NCBI RefSeq assembly: GCF_015751765.1
Contig: NZ_JADOTX010000001.1
Span: 3,720,001-3,784,000 of the forward strand
Length of the DNA: 64,000 nt
Direction of reading: 5' to 3'
DNA from: Micromonospora ureilytica
GTDB lineage: Bacteria > Actinomycetota > Actinomycetes > Mycobacteriales > Micromonosporaceae
This document shows, in pieces, positions 52,079-60,604 of this stretch. Position 1 is the stretch's first letter; the number at the start of each line of letters is the position of its first letter. The translations under genes and the position numbers were made by a program. Under the pieces are notes generated by a model. The model ran no database searches. It was given only the letters and a program-made list of their open reading frames with translations, and had not been told where the DNA came from.

Positions 52079-52092
52079 CGGGAGCGCTCCCA
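52079..52092. promoter_or_regulatory. CebR-like operator, proximal, upstream of cebE
   Basis: CGGGAGCGCTCCCA, one mismatch to TGGGAGCGCTCCCA, 98 bp upstream of the cebE ATG on the minus strand. Confidence 0.8.
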
Positions 52093-52131
52093 TGAGATTG
52101 CCGGCGGGTAACGGGAGTGTCAATAGGGCGT

Positions 52132-52145
52132 TGGGAGCGTTCCCA
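52132..52145. promoter_or_regulatory. CebR-like operator, distal, upstream of cebE
   Basis: TGGGAGCGTTCCCA, one mismatch to the consensus, 151 bp upstream of the cebE ATG. The two centres are 53 bp apart, about five helical turns, which could allow paired repressor binding. Confidence 0.78.
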
Positions 52146-52223
52146 GATCGTTACCGCTGATCACTCCGCCACCGCCTACCCCACCAGCACCGCGAGTTTC
52201 TTGATCAACAACGCGTGGGGGCG

Positions 52224-52787
52224 TTAGCAGAAGCGGCGGAGGAGGATGGTCGCGCGGTCGGGGTCGAAGCGGGACGGGTCGAAGGTGGAACCCGCCCAGT
52301 CACGCAGCACCGCGTGGCGGCAGCCGACGACGTCGGCTGCGGCGGTCGCGTCGTCCAGGGCTTCCAGGAGCGCCTGGTAACCCGACGGCCCGCCGATACC
52401 CTCCGGCGGGCAGGCCCGCTCGCCGGCCAGGCAGACCGGGTACCGCTCGTCCGGGTCGGCGGTCAGCGCGTCCTCCACGACCAGGTCGTGCTCCCACCAG
52501 TCGCCGAAGTCGTAGGTGTAGGAGAACCGGCTGCCCTTGCCGAGCACCGCGTCGAGCCGCACGTCCAGCTCGTCGTGCAGCGCCAACTCCCCGTCCGGGT
52601 CGGGCTCGCCGTACTGCACCGCATCGATCTCGAACGAGTGCAGGTGGCAGTCCCGCCAACCCATCGCGTGCTGCGCCACCCGGTGCAGCCGGTCCAGCGT
52701 GTAGCCGGCCGGCACGAGCACCCGGCGCCACACCGGCGGGCGGGTCCCGGCGAGGGACATCTTCAGCTGGAAGATCTGACGCGACAT
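52224..52787 (-). CDS. pRiA4b ORF-3-like protein
   Basis: 187 residues. IFQLKMSLAGTRPPVWRRVLVPAGYTLDRLHRVAQHAMGW at the start, followed by LHSFEIDAVQYGEPDPD, SYTYDFGDWWEHDLVVE and a Cys/Pro block YPVCLAGERACPPEGIGGPSGYQALLEAL, are the hallmarks of PF07929. Members occur on plasmids and chromosomes; the function is unknown. Its ATG is 34 bp from the divergent microprotein gene. Confidence 0.92.
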   Translation of the reverse strand: MSRQIFQLKMSLAGTRPPVWRRVLVPAGYTLDRLHRVAQHAMGWRDCHLHSFEIDAVQYGEPDPDGELALHDELDVRLDAVLGKGSRFSYTYDFGDWWEHDLVVEDALTADPDERYPVCLAGERACPPEGIGGPSGYQALLEALDDATAAADVVGCRHAVLRDWAGSTFDPSRFDPDRATILLRRFC

Positions 52788-52821
52788 GCTGTCCTGTCCT
52801 CCCGCGGCTTAGGCTGCGAGC

Positions 52822-52941
52822 ATGATCTGCCGAGCGTGCCGGGCCCGGCGACACGACGACTGCCCGGGCCGGAACTGGTGCGACTGCCAGCACCGTACCG
52901 CCGAACCGACCCCTCCGGTCACCGGTCCGGCCGGCGAATGA
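52822..52941 (+). CDS. Cys-rich 39-residue microprotein
   Basis: MICRACRARRHDDCPG, then RNWCDCQHRT and a Pro/Thr-rich tail: 39 residues from ATG 52822. Five cysteines and two histidines in the first 25 residues suggest a small zinc site. The stop overlaps the ATG of the RibD-like reductase gene (ATGA at 52938-52941), the typical spacing of a coupled operon. I know of no function. The coupling and dense Cys pattern argue that it is a real gene. Confidence 0.7.
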   Translation: MICRACRARRHDDCPGRNWCDCQHRTAEPTPPVTGPAGE

Positions 52942-53726
52942 CCGTCGGAATTCCGATCCGACGGCTCTGGCCCGAGCCGTCGACGCAGCCGCTCGATGAC
53001 GCCGCGCTGACCACTCTCTACTGCCGTGCCGACGAGCCCCACCTGCGGGTGAACTTCGTGGCCAGCCTGGACGGCGCGGTCAGCGTGGACGGCTACTCCG
53101 CCGGGCTCTCCGGCGAGCCGGACAAACGGGTGTTCGGCCTGCTGCGGATGGTCTGCGACGCCCTGGTGGTGGCCGCCGGCACGCTCCGCCACGAGGGGTA
53201 CCGGGCGGTCCGCCTCGACGAGCGCCGCCGCGCCTGGCGCCGCGCCAACGGGCTGGCCGAGTACCCGACGCTCGTGGTCGTCTCCGGTTCGCTCGACCTG
53301 GACCCGGCGCAGGCCGCCTTCGCCGACGCGCCGACCCGCCCGATCGTGCTCACCCACGCCGACGCCGATCCGCCACCCGGCCTCACCGACGTCGCCGACG
53401 TGCTGCGCTGCGGCACCGAGCGGGTCGACCTGGCCGCCGGCCTCGCCGAGCTGCACCGACGCGGGCTCACCCAACTGCTCTGCGAGGGCGGCCCACACCT
53501 GTTCGGTGCGCTCACCGCCGCCGATCTGGTGGACGAGCTGTGCCTCACCGTGTCGCCGCTGCTCGCCGGGCCCGGCCCCGGCCGGATCACCGCCGGCGAC
53601 GCCGCACCGCCCCGGCACCTGCCACTGCGGCACGTGCTCGCCGCCGACGACGGCGTCCTCATGCTCCGCCACGCCCGCCCGAGACCTCAATCGATGAGCA
53701 CCGCCCCGGGAGCCCACGGGATCTGA
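52938..53726 (+). CDS. RibD C-terminal-like pyrimidine reductase family protein
   Basis: 262 residues. VNFVASLDGAVSVDGYSAGLSGEPDKRVFGLLR (NxxxSxDG), DALVVAAGTLRHEGY and LLCEGGPHLFGAL are the motifs of the RibD_C/dihydrofolate-reductase-like fold (Rv2671-type). It should use NADPH to reduce a pyrimidine or pteridine; a role in riboflavin or folate metabolism is uncertain. It is coupled to the Cys-rich microprotein gene. The 3' end overlaps the convergent membrane-protein gene by 40 bases. Confidence 0.9.
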   Translation: MTVGIPIRRLWPEPSTQPLDDAALTTLYCRADEPHLRVNFVASLDGAVSVDGYSAGLSGEPDKRVFGLLRMVCDALVVAAGTLRHEGYRAVRLDERRRAWRRANGLAEYPTLVVVSGSLDLDPAQAAFADAPTRPIVLTHADADPPPGLTDVADVLRCGTERVDLAAGLAELHRRGLTQLLCEGGPHLFGALTAADLVDELCLTVSPLLAGPGPGRITAGDAAPPRHLPLRHVLAADDGVLMLRHARPRPQSMSTAPGAHGI

Positions 53727-54430
53727 TAGCGCCGACCGTCCTCGGTGCTCGCCCAGACCTGCACCTCTTCGTACGGCTCGGCGGCGACCACCTCGACCAC
53801 CGCGCCCCGCGGCGCCGCGCCGAGCGGATGCGGCACGCCGTTGGCGACGACCTCGACGGTACGCCCCGGCGGTGCCTGGACCAGGACGTAGAGCCGACCA
53901 CCGGAGCGCCGGGCCACGGCCACGCCCAGCCCACTGCCGGTGGATCTGACGCTCGCGCAGACCACATCACCGTCGACGCAGGCCAGGTCGTACGAGAGGT
54001 GGTCGAGCAACCGGCGCGGTTCGCCCGCGTCCGGGGCGACCAGGACCTCGAGGGCCTGTCCCCCGGCGGCCCGCTCCCCGGCGCGTGGCTCGCTTCGGAT
54101 CAGCACGAGCGTCTCCGTCCCGACCCGGCCGACCGCCACGACCTGCGCCGGCGTCACCGGTCGACCGTCGAGACCGACGATTCCGGCCGGGACGTCGGCA
54201 GCGGCGCTCGGCCCGACGCCTCCGCCCTCGCTGCCACCATCGGCCGGCCCCAGCTGCGGAAGCACCAGTGCCCCAGCGGCCACCACCACGGCCACCGCAC
54301 CGCCGGACAGCAGCAGACGCCGACGGCGACGCGCCCGGCTTCCCACCATGACCCGTTGGGCGAGACCGGGCGGCAGTTCCACGCTGGCGACGGCGTGGTC
54401 GAGCAGGCGGGTCACCTCGTGGTCACGCAT
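53687..54430 (-). CDS. Membrane protein paired with SigE-family sigma factor
   Basis: 247 residues from ATG 54430. A short cytoplasmic part (DHEVTRLLDHAVASVELPPGL), a transmembrane helix after a run of Arg (LLLSGGAVAVVVAAGALVLP, about 39-58), and an outside beta-rich domain of about 175 residues. It overlaps the sigma-factor gene by 8 bases. Position suggests an anti-sigma or sigma-linked membrane sensor, but the zinc-finger motif HxxxCxxC is absent. The 3' end is antisense to the end of the RibD-like gene. Confidence 0.75.
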   Translation of the reverse strand: MRDHEVTRLLDHAVASVELPPGLAQRVMVGSRARRRRRLLLSGGAVAVVVAAGALVLPQLGPADGGSEGGGVGPSAAADVPAGIVGLDGRPVTPAQVVAVGRVGTETLVLIRSEPRAGERAAGGQALEVLVAPDAGEPRRLLDHLSYDLACVDGDVVCASVRSTGSGLGVAVARRSGGRLYVLVQAPPGRTVEVVANGVPHPLGAAPRGAVVEVVAAEPYEEVQVWASTEDGRRYQIPWAPGAVLID

Positions 54431-54935
54431 GGTTCTCCTCCGCGAGGTCGAGTGCAGGGACACCTGCAGCCTCCAGCCGGGCCCGCAGGCGGTGCAGACC
54501 ACGGGATGCCTGGCTCTTCACCGAACCCACGGAACAGTCCAGTTCGGCAGCGGCCTCCGCCTCGGAGAAGCCAAGCCAGTAGCGGACCACCACCACTGCC
54601 CGCATCCGCGGCGGCAGCTCCCGCAACGCCGCCAGTAGCAACTCCCGGTCGTCGACCCGGGTCATCTCGTCCTGCTGCGGCGCCATGTCCGGAAGGCCGG
54701 CGACCCGACGTCGGTTCCACGGTGAGCGCCACCGGCTGACGAGCCGATTGGTCATCGCGCGACGCAGGTACGCCTCCGGCTGCCGCTGCCGGACCGCGTG
54801 CCAGCGTGGGTACGCCTGCTCCAAGACCTCCTGCAGCAGGTCCTCGGCGTCCGCCCGCTGCCCGGTGAGAAGAACGGCGAAACGGAGCAGTCGCGGGCCG
54901 GACGTCGCGACGAAGGCGCCGAAGTCGTCATTCAT
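54423..54935 (-). CDS. SigE-family ECF RNA polymerase sigma factor
   Basis: 170 residues. Region 2 FAVLLTGQRADAEDLLQEVLEQAYPRW, preceded by the FxxFVATSGPRLLRFA start typical of the actinobacterial SigE group (TIGR02983), and region 4 ELPPRMRAVVVVRYWLGFSEAEAAAELDCSVGSVKSQASRGLHRLR. It directs RNA polymerase to stress-type promoters. The downstream overlapping membrane-protein gene is the likely partner. Confidence 0.93.
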   Translation of the reverse strand: MNDDFGAFVATSGPRLLRFAVLLTGQRADAEDLLQEVLEQAYPRWHAVRQRQPEAYLRRAMTNRLVSRWRSPWNRRRVAGLPDMAPQQDEMTRVDDRELLLAALRELPPRMRAVVVVRYWLGFSEAEAAAELDCSVGSVKSQASRGLHRLRARLEAAGVPALDLAEENHA

Positions 54936-55158
54936 GCGTACTCCATGCCTAGGTAACGCCGCCGGCGCTCCGAGAGTTGAGTCCGGTGCGCGCCGATACG
55001 ACTCCCGCCCACCTCATGCGCTCGGATGAGCACCCTGCGTCATGAGTGTGACGGCGCATGGTGTCGTCCGCCGCGTCGCGTGGCGACCTGTCGTACTCCT
55101 CGGGCAGGATGCACAACATGGTTCCCGACCGTGCTGCCCGACCGACCCGAGTCGCCCG

Positions 55159-56910
55159 ATGACCGACGCCGACCTCGACAGCCCGGGCGAGGCGGTCGGG
55201 CGGGTGCTGGGCACCGCCGACGCCACCCCGCTGCAGTTCTGGACGGCCGTGGCGCCCGGCAGCTACCTCCAACTCGACGACGTGGTGGTCACCCGACGGG
55301 AGCTGCCGAACCGGGAGCCGGTGACCATCGCCGGGGTGGTCACCCAGGTCCGCGCTCGGCACGAGGGCGCCCAGTTCGACTCCGACGTGTTCGCCATCGC
55401 CGACGGCACGCTGCCCGCCCAGGTGCAGGAGGCGGCCGAGATCACCACCACGCGTGTCGATCCGGAGCTGTACGTGCCGCCGACCCCGGGCGCGGTGGTG
55501 CACCGGGCCGAGGGTGACGCCCGGGCGCGCGCGCTGCACTTCGACCGGATGGAACGGCGCATCCCGATGGGGATGGGTCGGGACGGGGTCCCGGTCTATC
55601 TCAACGCCGACTTCCTCGACGGCAGCCGGGGCGCGCATGTCTCCATCTCCGGCATCTCCGGGGTGGCCACCAAGACCAGCTTCGCGACCTTCCTGCTCTA
55701 CTCGGTGTTCCGCTCCGGGGTGCTGGGCGGCGACGCGGTAAACGCCAAGGCGCTGATCTTCAACGTCAAGGGTGAGGATCTGCTCTTCCTGGACCACCCC
55801 AACACCCGCCTCGACGAGCCCACCCGCGCGGCGTACGCGAAGCTCGGGTTGAGCGCCGGCGCCTTCCCCGACGTGCGGGTCTACGCCCCACCCCGGGTCG
55901 GCGACGCGGCCGGCACGCCGGATGTGAGCAGCCGGCTCACCGGGGTGGATTCGTTCTACTGGACGCTCAGCGAGTTCTGCACCGACCGCCTGCTGCCGTA
56001 CGTCTTCGCCGACGCCGACGACGAGCGCCAGCAGTACACGATGGTGGTCCACTCGGTGGCCGCGCACCTGGCCCGCTACGCCCAGCCCGCCGACGGCGGG
56101 GTGAGCATCGACGGGGTCCGGCTCGGCTCCTACGGTGACCTGGTCGACCACATCGTCGATCAGCTCAACGACGACGAGACCCGCTCCGACTGGGCGGGCA
56201 GCGCGGTGGGGCTGGGCACCGTCAACGCGTTCGCCCGGCGGTTGATCGGCAGTAAGAAGGACCTGGCCCGGCTGATCCGCGGTGACCTCGCCACCCGTCG
56301 CCCCCACTCCATCAACACGAGCGAGTCGGCGCAGGTCACGGTGGTCGACCTGCACAACCTGCCCGACCGCGCCCAGCGGTTCGTGGTGGGTGTGACGCTG
56401 AAGAGCGAGTTCGAGCGCAAGGAAAAGTCGGGCACCTCCAAGCCGCTGCTCTTCGTGGTGCTCGACGAGCTCAACAAGTACGCCCCCCGGGAGGGCTCCT
56501 CGCCGATCAAGGAGGTCCTGCTGGACATCGCCGAGCGGGGCCGGTCGCTCGGGGTGATCCTGATCGGCGCGCAGCAGACGGCGAGCGAGGTGGAGCGGCG
56601 GATCGTCACCAACTCGGCGATCCGGGTGGTCGGCCGGCTCGACCCGGCCGAGGCGTCCCGCCCGGAGTACGGCTTCCTGCCCCCCGCGCAGCGCCAGCGA
56701 GCGTTGCTGGCCAAGCCGGGCACCATGTTCGTCAACCAGCCGGACATCCCGGTGCCGCTCTGCCTGGAGTTCCCGTTCCCGGCCTGGGCCACCCGGGTCT
56801 CCGAGGCGGGCCGGGCACCATCGGAGACGCTGCGCTCGATCACCCAGTCCGCCGACCCGTTCGCCGTGGTGGGCTCCGGCGGCGGCACCGACGACGACAT
56901 CCCGTTCTAG
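55159..56910 (+). CDS. HerA-like ATPase (COG0433/DUF87 type)
   Basis: 583 residues from ATG 55159 (the frame is open upstream to 55042). An N-terminal beta-barrel (about 10-130, HAS-barrel-like, IAGVVTQVRARHEG), then a RecA/FtsK-HerA-type ATPase domain: the Walker A region is GISGVATKTSF, which keeps Lys-Thr but not the GxGKT form; Walker B is LLFVVLDELNKYAP; VILIGAQQTASEVERRIVTNSAIRVVGRL is the sensor/arginine part. In archaea HerA with NurA resects DNA ends alongside Mre11-Rad50; here SbcD and SbcC genes follow directly. It is probably a hexameric DNA translocase. Confidence 0.82.
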   Translation: MTDADLDSPGEAVGRVLGTADATPLQFWTAVAPGSYLQLDDVVVTRRELPNREPVTIAGVVTQVRARHEGAQFDSDVFAIADGTLPAQVQEAAEITTTRVDPELYVPPTPGAVVHRAEGDARARALHFDRMERRIPMGMGRDGVPVYLNADFLDGSRGAHVSISGISGVATKTSFATFLLYSVFRSGVLGGDAVNAKALIFNVKGEDLLFLDHPNTRLDEPTRAAYAKLGLSAGAFPDVRVYAPPRVGDAAGTPDVSSRLTGVDSFYWTLSEFCTDRLLPYVFADADDERQQYTMVVHSVAAHLARYAQPADGGVSIDGVRLGSYGDLVDHIVDQLNDDETRSDWAGSAVGLGTVNAFARRLIGSKKDLARLIRGDLATRRPHSINTSESAQVTVVDLHNLPDRAQRFVVGVTLKSEFERKEKSGTSKPLLFVVLDELNKYAPREGSSPIKEVLLDIAERGRSLGVILIGAQQTASEVERRIVTNSAIRVVGRLDPAEASRPEYGFLPPAQRQRALLAKPGTMFVNQPDIPVPLCLEFPFPAWATRVSEAGRAPSETLRSITQSADPFAVVGSGGGTDDDIPF

Positions 56911-56926
56911 GCAGGGGGCAGCAGCC

Positions 56927-58075
56927 ATGAAGATCCTGCACACCTCCGACTGGCACGTGGGAAAGGTGCTCAAGGGGCAGTCCCGGGCCGACGAGCACAA
57001 GGCCGTGCTGGCCGGGGTGATCGAGATCGCCCGTGCCGAGCAGCCGGATCTGGTGATCGTCGCCGGTGACCTCTACGACACCGCCGCGCCCAGCTCGGAG
57101 GCGACCCGCCTGGTCACCCGGGCGTTGACGGCGTTGCGGCGGACCGGCGCGGACGTGGTGGCGATCGGCGGCAACCACGACAACGGCCCGGCGTTGGACG
57201 CGCTGCGCCCGTGGGCCGATGCCGCCGGCATCACGCTGCGCGGAGGGGTACGGGAAAATCCGGACGAGCACGTCATCGACGGCACGACCGTCGGCGGCGA
57301 GCGGTGGCGGCTGGCCGCGTTGCCGTTCCTGTCCCAGCGGTACGCGGTGCGCGCGTTGGAGATGTACGAGCTGACCGCCGCGGAGACCAACCAGACGTAC
57401 GCCGACCACCTGGGCCGGGTGCTGGGGCGACTGACCGAGGGTTTCACCGAACCGGACCGGGTGCACCTGGTCACCGCGCACCTGACGGTGACCGGCGCGG
57501 CCACCGGTGGTGGTGAGCGCGACGCGCACACCGTGTTGGGCTACGCCGTTCCGGCCACCGTCTTCCCGGCCACCGCGCACTACGTGGCGCTGGGTCACCT
57601 GCACCGGGCGCAGCGGGTCGCGGGCCCCTGCCCGGTCCGCTACAGCGGCAGCCCGCTCGCGGTGGACTTCGGTGAGCAGGAGAACATCCCCTCGGTGACG
57701 ATCGTCGAGGTGACGGCCAGCACCGCCGCCCGGGTGCGGGAGGTGCCGGTGACGGCGGCGAGCGCGCTGCGGACGGTGCGGGGCACCCTGGCCCAGCTCG
57801 CCGAGATCGAGGCGCCGGACGCGTGGCTGCGGGTGTTCGTGCGGGAGCAACCCCGCGCCGGCCTGCGCGAGGAGATCCAGGAGCTGCTCCCCCGGGCCCT
57901 GGAGATCCGGATCGACCCGGAGCTGTTGGCCGCGCCGGGCAGTGGCGCGCGCATCGCCCAGCGGTCGGGGCGTTCGCCCAGGGAGTTGTTCGCCGACTAC
58001 CTGGACAGCCGGGGCCACGCCGACGAGGGTGTCCGGGAGCTCTTCGACGAGCTTTTCGAGGAGGTCGAGCACTGA
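56927..58075 (+). CDS. sbcD: Exonuclease subunit SbcD (Mre11-like)
   Basis: 382 residues. Phosphoesterase motifs HTSDWHVGK (Asp and His), VIVAGDLYDT, IGGNHDNG, VTAHL and ALGHLHRAQ, in that order, with a C-terminal cap. It is a manganese-dependent nuclease that opens hairpins and blocked DNA ends together with SbcC. ATG 56927, 16 bp after the HerA-like gene. The stop overlaps the SbcC ATG (TGATG). Confidence 0.94.
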   Translation: MKILHTSDWHVGKVLKGQSRADEHKAVLAGVIEIARAEQPDLVIVAGDLYDTAAPSSEATRLVTRALTALRRTGADVVAIGGNHDNGPALDALRPWADAAGITLRGGVRENPDEHVIDGTTVGGERWRLAALPFLSQRYAVRALEMYELTAAETNQTYADHLGRVLGRLTEGFTEPDRVHLVTAHLTVTGAATGGGERDAHTVLGYAVPATVFPATAHYVALGHLHRAQRVAGPCPVRYSGSPLAVDFGEQENIPSVTIVEVTASTAARVREVPVTAASALRTVRGTLAQLAEIEAPDAWLRVFVREQPRAGLREEIQELLPRALEIRIDPELLAAPGSGARIAQRSGRSPRELFADYLDSRGHADEGVRELFDELFEEVEH

Positions 58076-60549
58076 TGCGTCCGATGCGGTTGGACATGGC
58101 CGGGTTCACGGTCTTCCGGGACGAGACCACAGTCGACTTCACCGACGCCGACTTCTTCGCGCTGATCGGCCCGACCGGTTCGGGCAAGTCCACAGTGCTG
58201 GACGCCATCTGTTTCGCCCTCTACGGCATGGTGCCCCGCTGGGGTGGCGCCCGAGGGTTGGCGAACGCGCTCGCGCCGTCGGCGACCGAGGCGCGGGTGC
58301 GGTTGGTCTTCGAGTCCGGCGGCGCCCGGTACGTGGCGACCCGGGTGGTCCGCCGGGACGGCCGGGGCAACGTGAAGACAGCGAACGCCGGGTTGCAGCT
58401 GATGCCGGCCGGCTTCGACGTCACCAAACTGGACACCGGCCTGAGCCCGGACGACCTCGGCGAGGTGGTGGCCGGCACCCCCGCCGAGATGGAGCAGGCG
58501 GTGCTGGAGGCGGTGGGGCTGCCGTACGAGCAGTTCACCAGCTGTGTGGTGCTGCCACAGGGGCAGTTTGCCGACTTCCTGCACGCCAAGCCGGCGACGC
58601 GGCAACAGATCCTGGTCAACCTCCTGGGCCTCGGCGTCTACGAGGATGTGCAGAAGAAGGCGACGGCGCGCGCCGCGCAGGCGGAGGCCCGGCTGGAGGC
58701 GGTCGACCAGGTGCTCGCCGGGTTGACGGGCGTGGACGACGAGGCGTTGGCCGAGGCCGACGCCCGGGTGGACCGGATGGCCGAGCTGGCCTCCGCGGTG
58801 GCCGAGGCGGTGCCGGAGCTGGCGGCGGCCCGGGTCACCGCACGGGAGGCCGCGGCGGCGCTGACGGCGCTGGACGACGAGCTGACCGTTCTGACCGGGG
58901 TGCGCGCGCCGGCTGGGGTGGCCGCTGTCGCTCGCGCGGTCGCCGCGGCGCGGGCCGACGCCGAGGCGGCGGCGACCGCGGTGTCGCTGGCCGAGGAGCG
59001 GGAGGACAAGCTGCGCGGCGAGCTGGCCGCCGCCGGTGACGAGAGCGCGCTGCGACTGCAACTGCGGGCGTACGACGATCGGGATCGGCTGTCCGGCGAG
59101 GCCGACACGGTCCGGGCGACGGTGCGCGCGGCGAACGACGAGCACGCCGCGGCGGTGGCGGCCCTGGCCGCCGCACGCGTGGTCGCCGAGCGGGCCGACA
59201 CCGAGCTGGAGGCGGCCTTCCGGGCGCACGAGGAGGCGAAGGCCACCGACCTGGCGGTGAGCCTGCGGGTGCACCTGCATGCCGGCGTGGCGTGCCCGGT
59301 GTGCGAGCAGCCGGTGGCCGAGGTGCCGGCGGTGCCTGCCGATTCGGCGGTGGCCGCCGCGACGGCCGCGGGCAAGGCCGCGCGGGCCGCGACCAAGGCC
59401 GCGCAGACGACAGTGCAGGAGCGGGACACGGCGGCGCGGGAGCTGGAGCGGCTGCTGGTGCAGGGGCGAGCCCGGCAGGAGCAGATGGAGGCCCGGCTGG
59501 CCGAGCTGGACGGGCAGCTCTCCGGCGCGGCCGAGCCGGCCGTGCTGCGCCGGGAGTTGGCCGAGCACGCCCGGCTGCGGCGCGCGTTGGAGGAGGCGGC
59601 AACCGCGGTCCGGGCCGGCCGCGAGACCGCTCGGCAGACCCGGGCCGCTGTGGACGCCGCCGAGGAACGGCTGCGGGCGGCGTGGCGGGCCTTCGACACC
59701 GCCCGGGACGGGTTGGCCCGGTTCGGCCCGCCGGCGACCGACCGGGACGACGTGGCTGCCGCGTGGGCGGCGCTGACCGACTGGGCGACCACCGAGGCGG
59801 ACCGCCGCCGGGCCGAGCGGGCCGGTCGGGCCGCCGCCGTGGCGGAGGCCGAGTCGGTGGCCGACGGGGTGCAGCGGGCCATCGCGGGCATCTTCGCCGC
59901 CGCCGACGTGCCGGTCGGGGACGACCCGGTGCACGCGGCGACCGTGGCGGTGGAGCGGGCCGACGCCGACCGACGGCGGCTGCACGAGCGTCGCGAGCAG
60001 GCCGGAACGTTGCGCGAGCAGCGGGCGGGGCACGAGCGGGAGGCGCAGGTGGCGCGCGCGCTCGCCGGGCACCTGCGGGCCAACAACTTCGAGCGGTGGT
60101 TGCTGGCCGAGGCGTTGGACCTGCTGGTCGACGGCGCGTCGGGGATCCTGCGGGAGTTGTCCTCCGGGCAGTACGAGCTGGTGCACGACAAGGGTGAGTT
60201 CGTGGTGGTCGACCACCACGACGCGGGGCTGCGTCGCGGCGTACGGACCCTCTCCGGCGGTGAGACGTTCCAGGCGTCGCTGGCGTTGGCGTTGGCGCTC
60301 TCCGAGCAGTTGGCCGGGATGTCCACCACGGCGGCGAGCCTGGAGTCGATAGTCCTGGACGAGGGTTTCGGCACCCTCGACGCCGCCACCCTGGACACGG
60401 TGGCGGCGACCCTGGAAAACCTGGCGGCCCGGGGCGATCGGATGGTCGGCGTGGTCACCCACGTGCCGGCGTTGGCCGAGCGGATCCCGGTCCGCTTCGA
60501 GGTGCGCAAGGATGCCCGGTCCGCCCGCGTGGAGCGGACTGGCCGGTGA
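58075..60549 (+). CDS. sbcC: Exonuclease subunit SbcC (Rad50-like)
   Basis: 824 residues. N-terminal Walker A GPTGSGKST (about 32-40), long Ala/Glu/Arg-rich coiled coils (about 190-395 and 425-690), zinc hook CPVC (Cys407, Cys410), and a C-terminal ABC half with VRTLSGGETFQASLALALALSEQL and Walker B SIVLDEGFGTLDA. It is somewhat shorter than E. coli SbcC (1048). It forms the ATP-driven clamp with SbcD. The stop TGA is the first codon of a repeat element shared with the bioF-bioD junction. Confidence 0.94.
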   Translation: MRPMRLDMAGFTVFRDETTVDFTDADFFALIGPTGSGKSTVLDAICFALYGMVPRWGGARGLANALAPSATEARVRLVFESGGARYVATRVVRRDGRGNVKTANAGLQLMPAGFDVTKLDTGLSPDDLGEVVAGTPAEMEQAVLEAVGLPYEQFTSCVVLPQGQFADFLHAKPATRQQILVNLLGLGVYEDVQKKATARAAQAEARLEAVDQVLAGLTGVDDEALAEADARVDRMAELASAVAEAVPELAAARVTAREAAAALTALDDELTVLTGVRAPAGVAAVARAVAAARADAEAAATAVSLAEEREDKLRGELAAAGDESALRLQLRAYDDRDRLSGEADTVRATVRAANDEHAAAVAALAAARVVAERADTELEAAFRAHEEAKATDLAVSLRVHLHAGVACPVCEQPVAEVPAVPADSAVAAATAAGKAARAATKAAQTTVQERDTAARELERLLVQGRARQEQMEARLAELDGQLSGAAEPAVLRRELAEHARLRRALEEAATAVRAGRETARQTRAAVDAAEERLRAAWRAFDTARDGLARFGPPATDRDDVAAAWAALTDWATTEADRRRAERAGRAAAVAEAESVADGVQRAIAGIFAAADVPVGDDPVHAATVAVERADADRRRLHERREQAGTLREQRAGHEREAQVARALAGHLRANNFERWLLAEALDLLVDGASGILRELSSGQYELVHDKGEFVVVDHHDAGLRRGVRTLSGGETFQASLALALALSEQLAGMSTTAASLESIVLDEGFGTLDAATLDTVAATLENLAARGDRMVGVVTHVPALAERIPVRFEVRKDARSARVERTGR

Positions 60550-60590
60550 GCGCGAGGAGTGCAGCGCAGCGGAGCCCCGCAGTCGCGAAC
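60547..60590 (+). repeat. Diverged copy of the bioF-bioD junction repeat
   Basis: TGAGCGCGAGGAGTG (60547-60561), an 11-base middle CAGCGCAGCGG, then AGCCCCGCAGTCGCGAAC (60573-60590). The outer blocks are identical to those at 34982-35099 (minus strand) and the middle differs. As there, it begins on the stop codon of one gene and ends just ahead of the next gene's ribosome site. Confidence 0.85.
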
Positions 60591-60604
60591 GAAAGGCCAG
60601 CTCG

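Noticed and set aside
53687..54430. Classical zinc anti-sigma factor next to the SigE-family gene
   Set aside because: The HxxxCxxC motif is missing; only position and a single membrane helix support a sigma-linked role.
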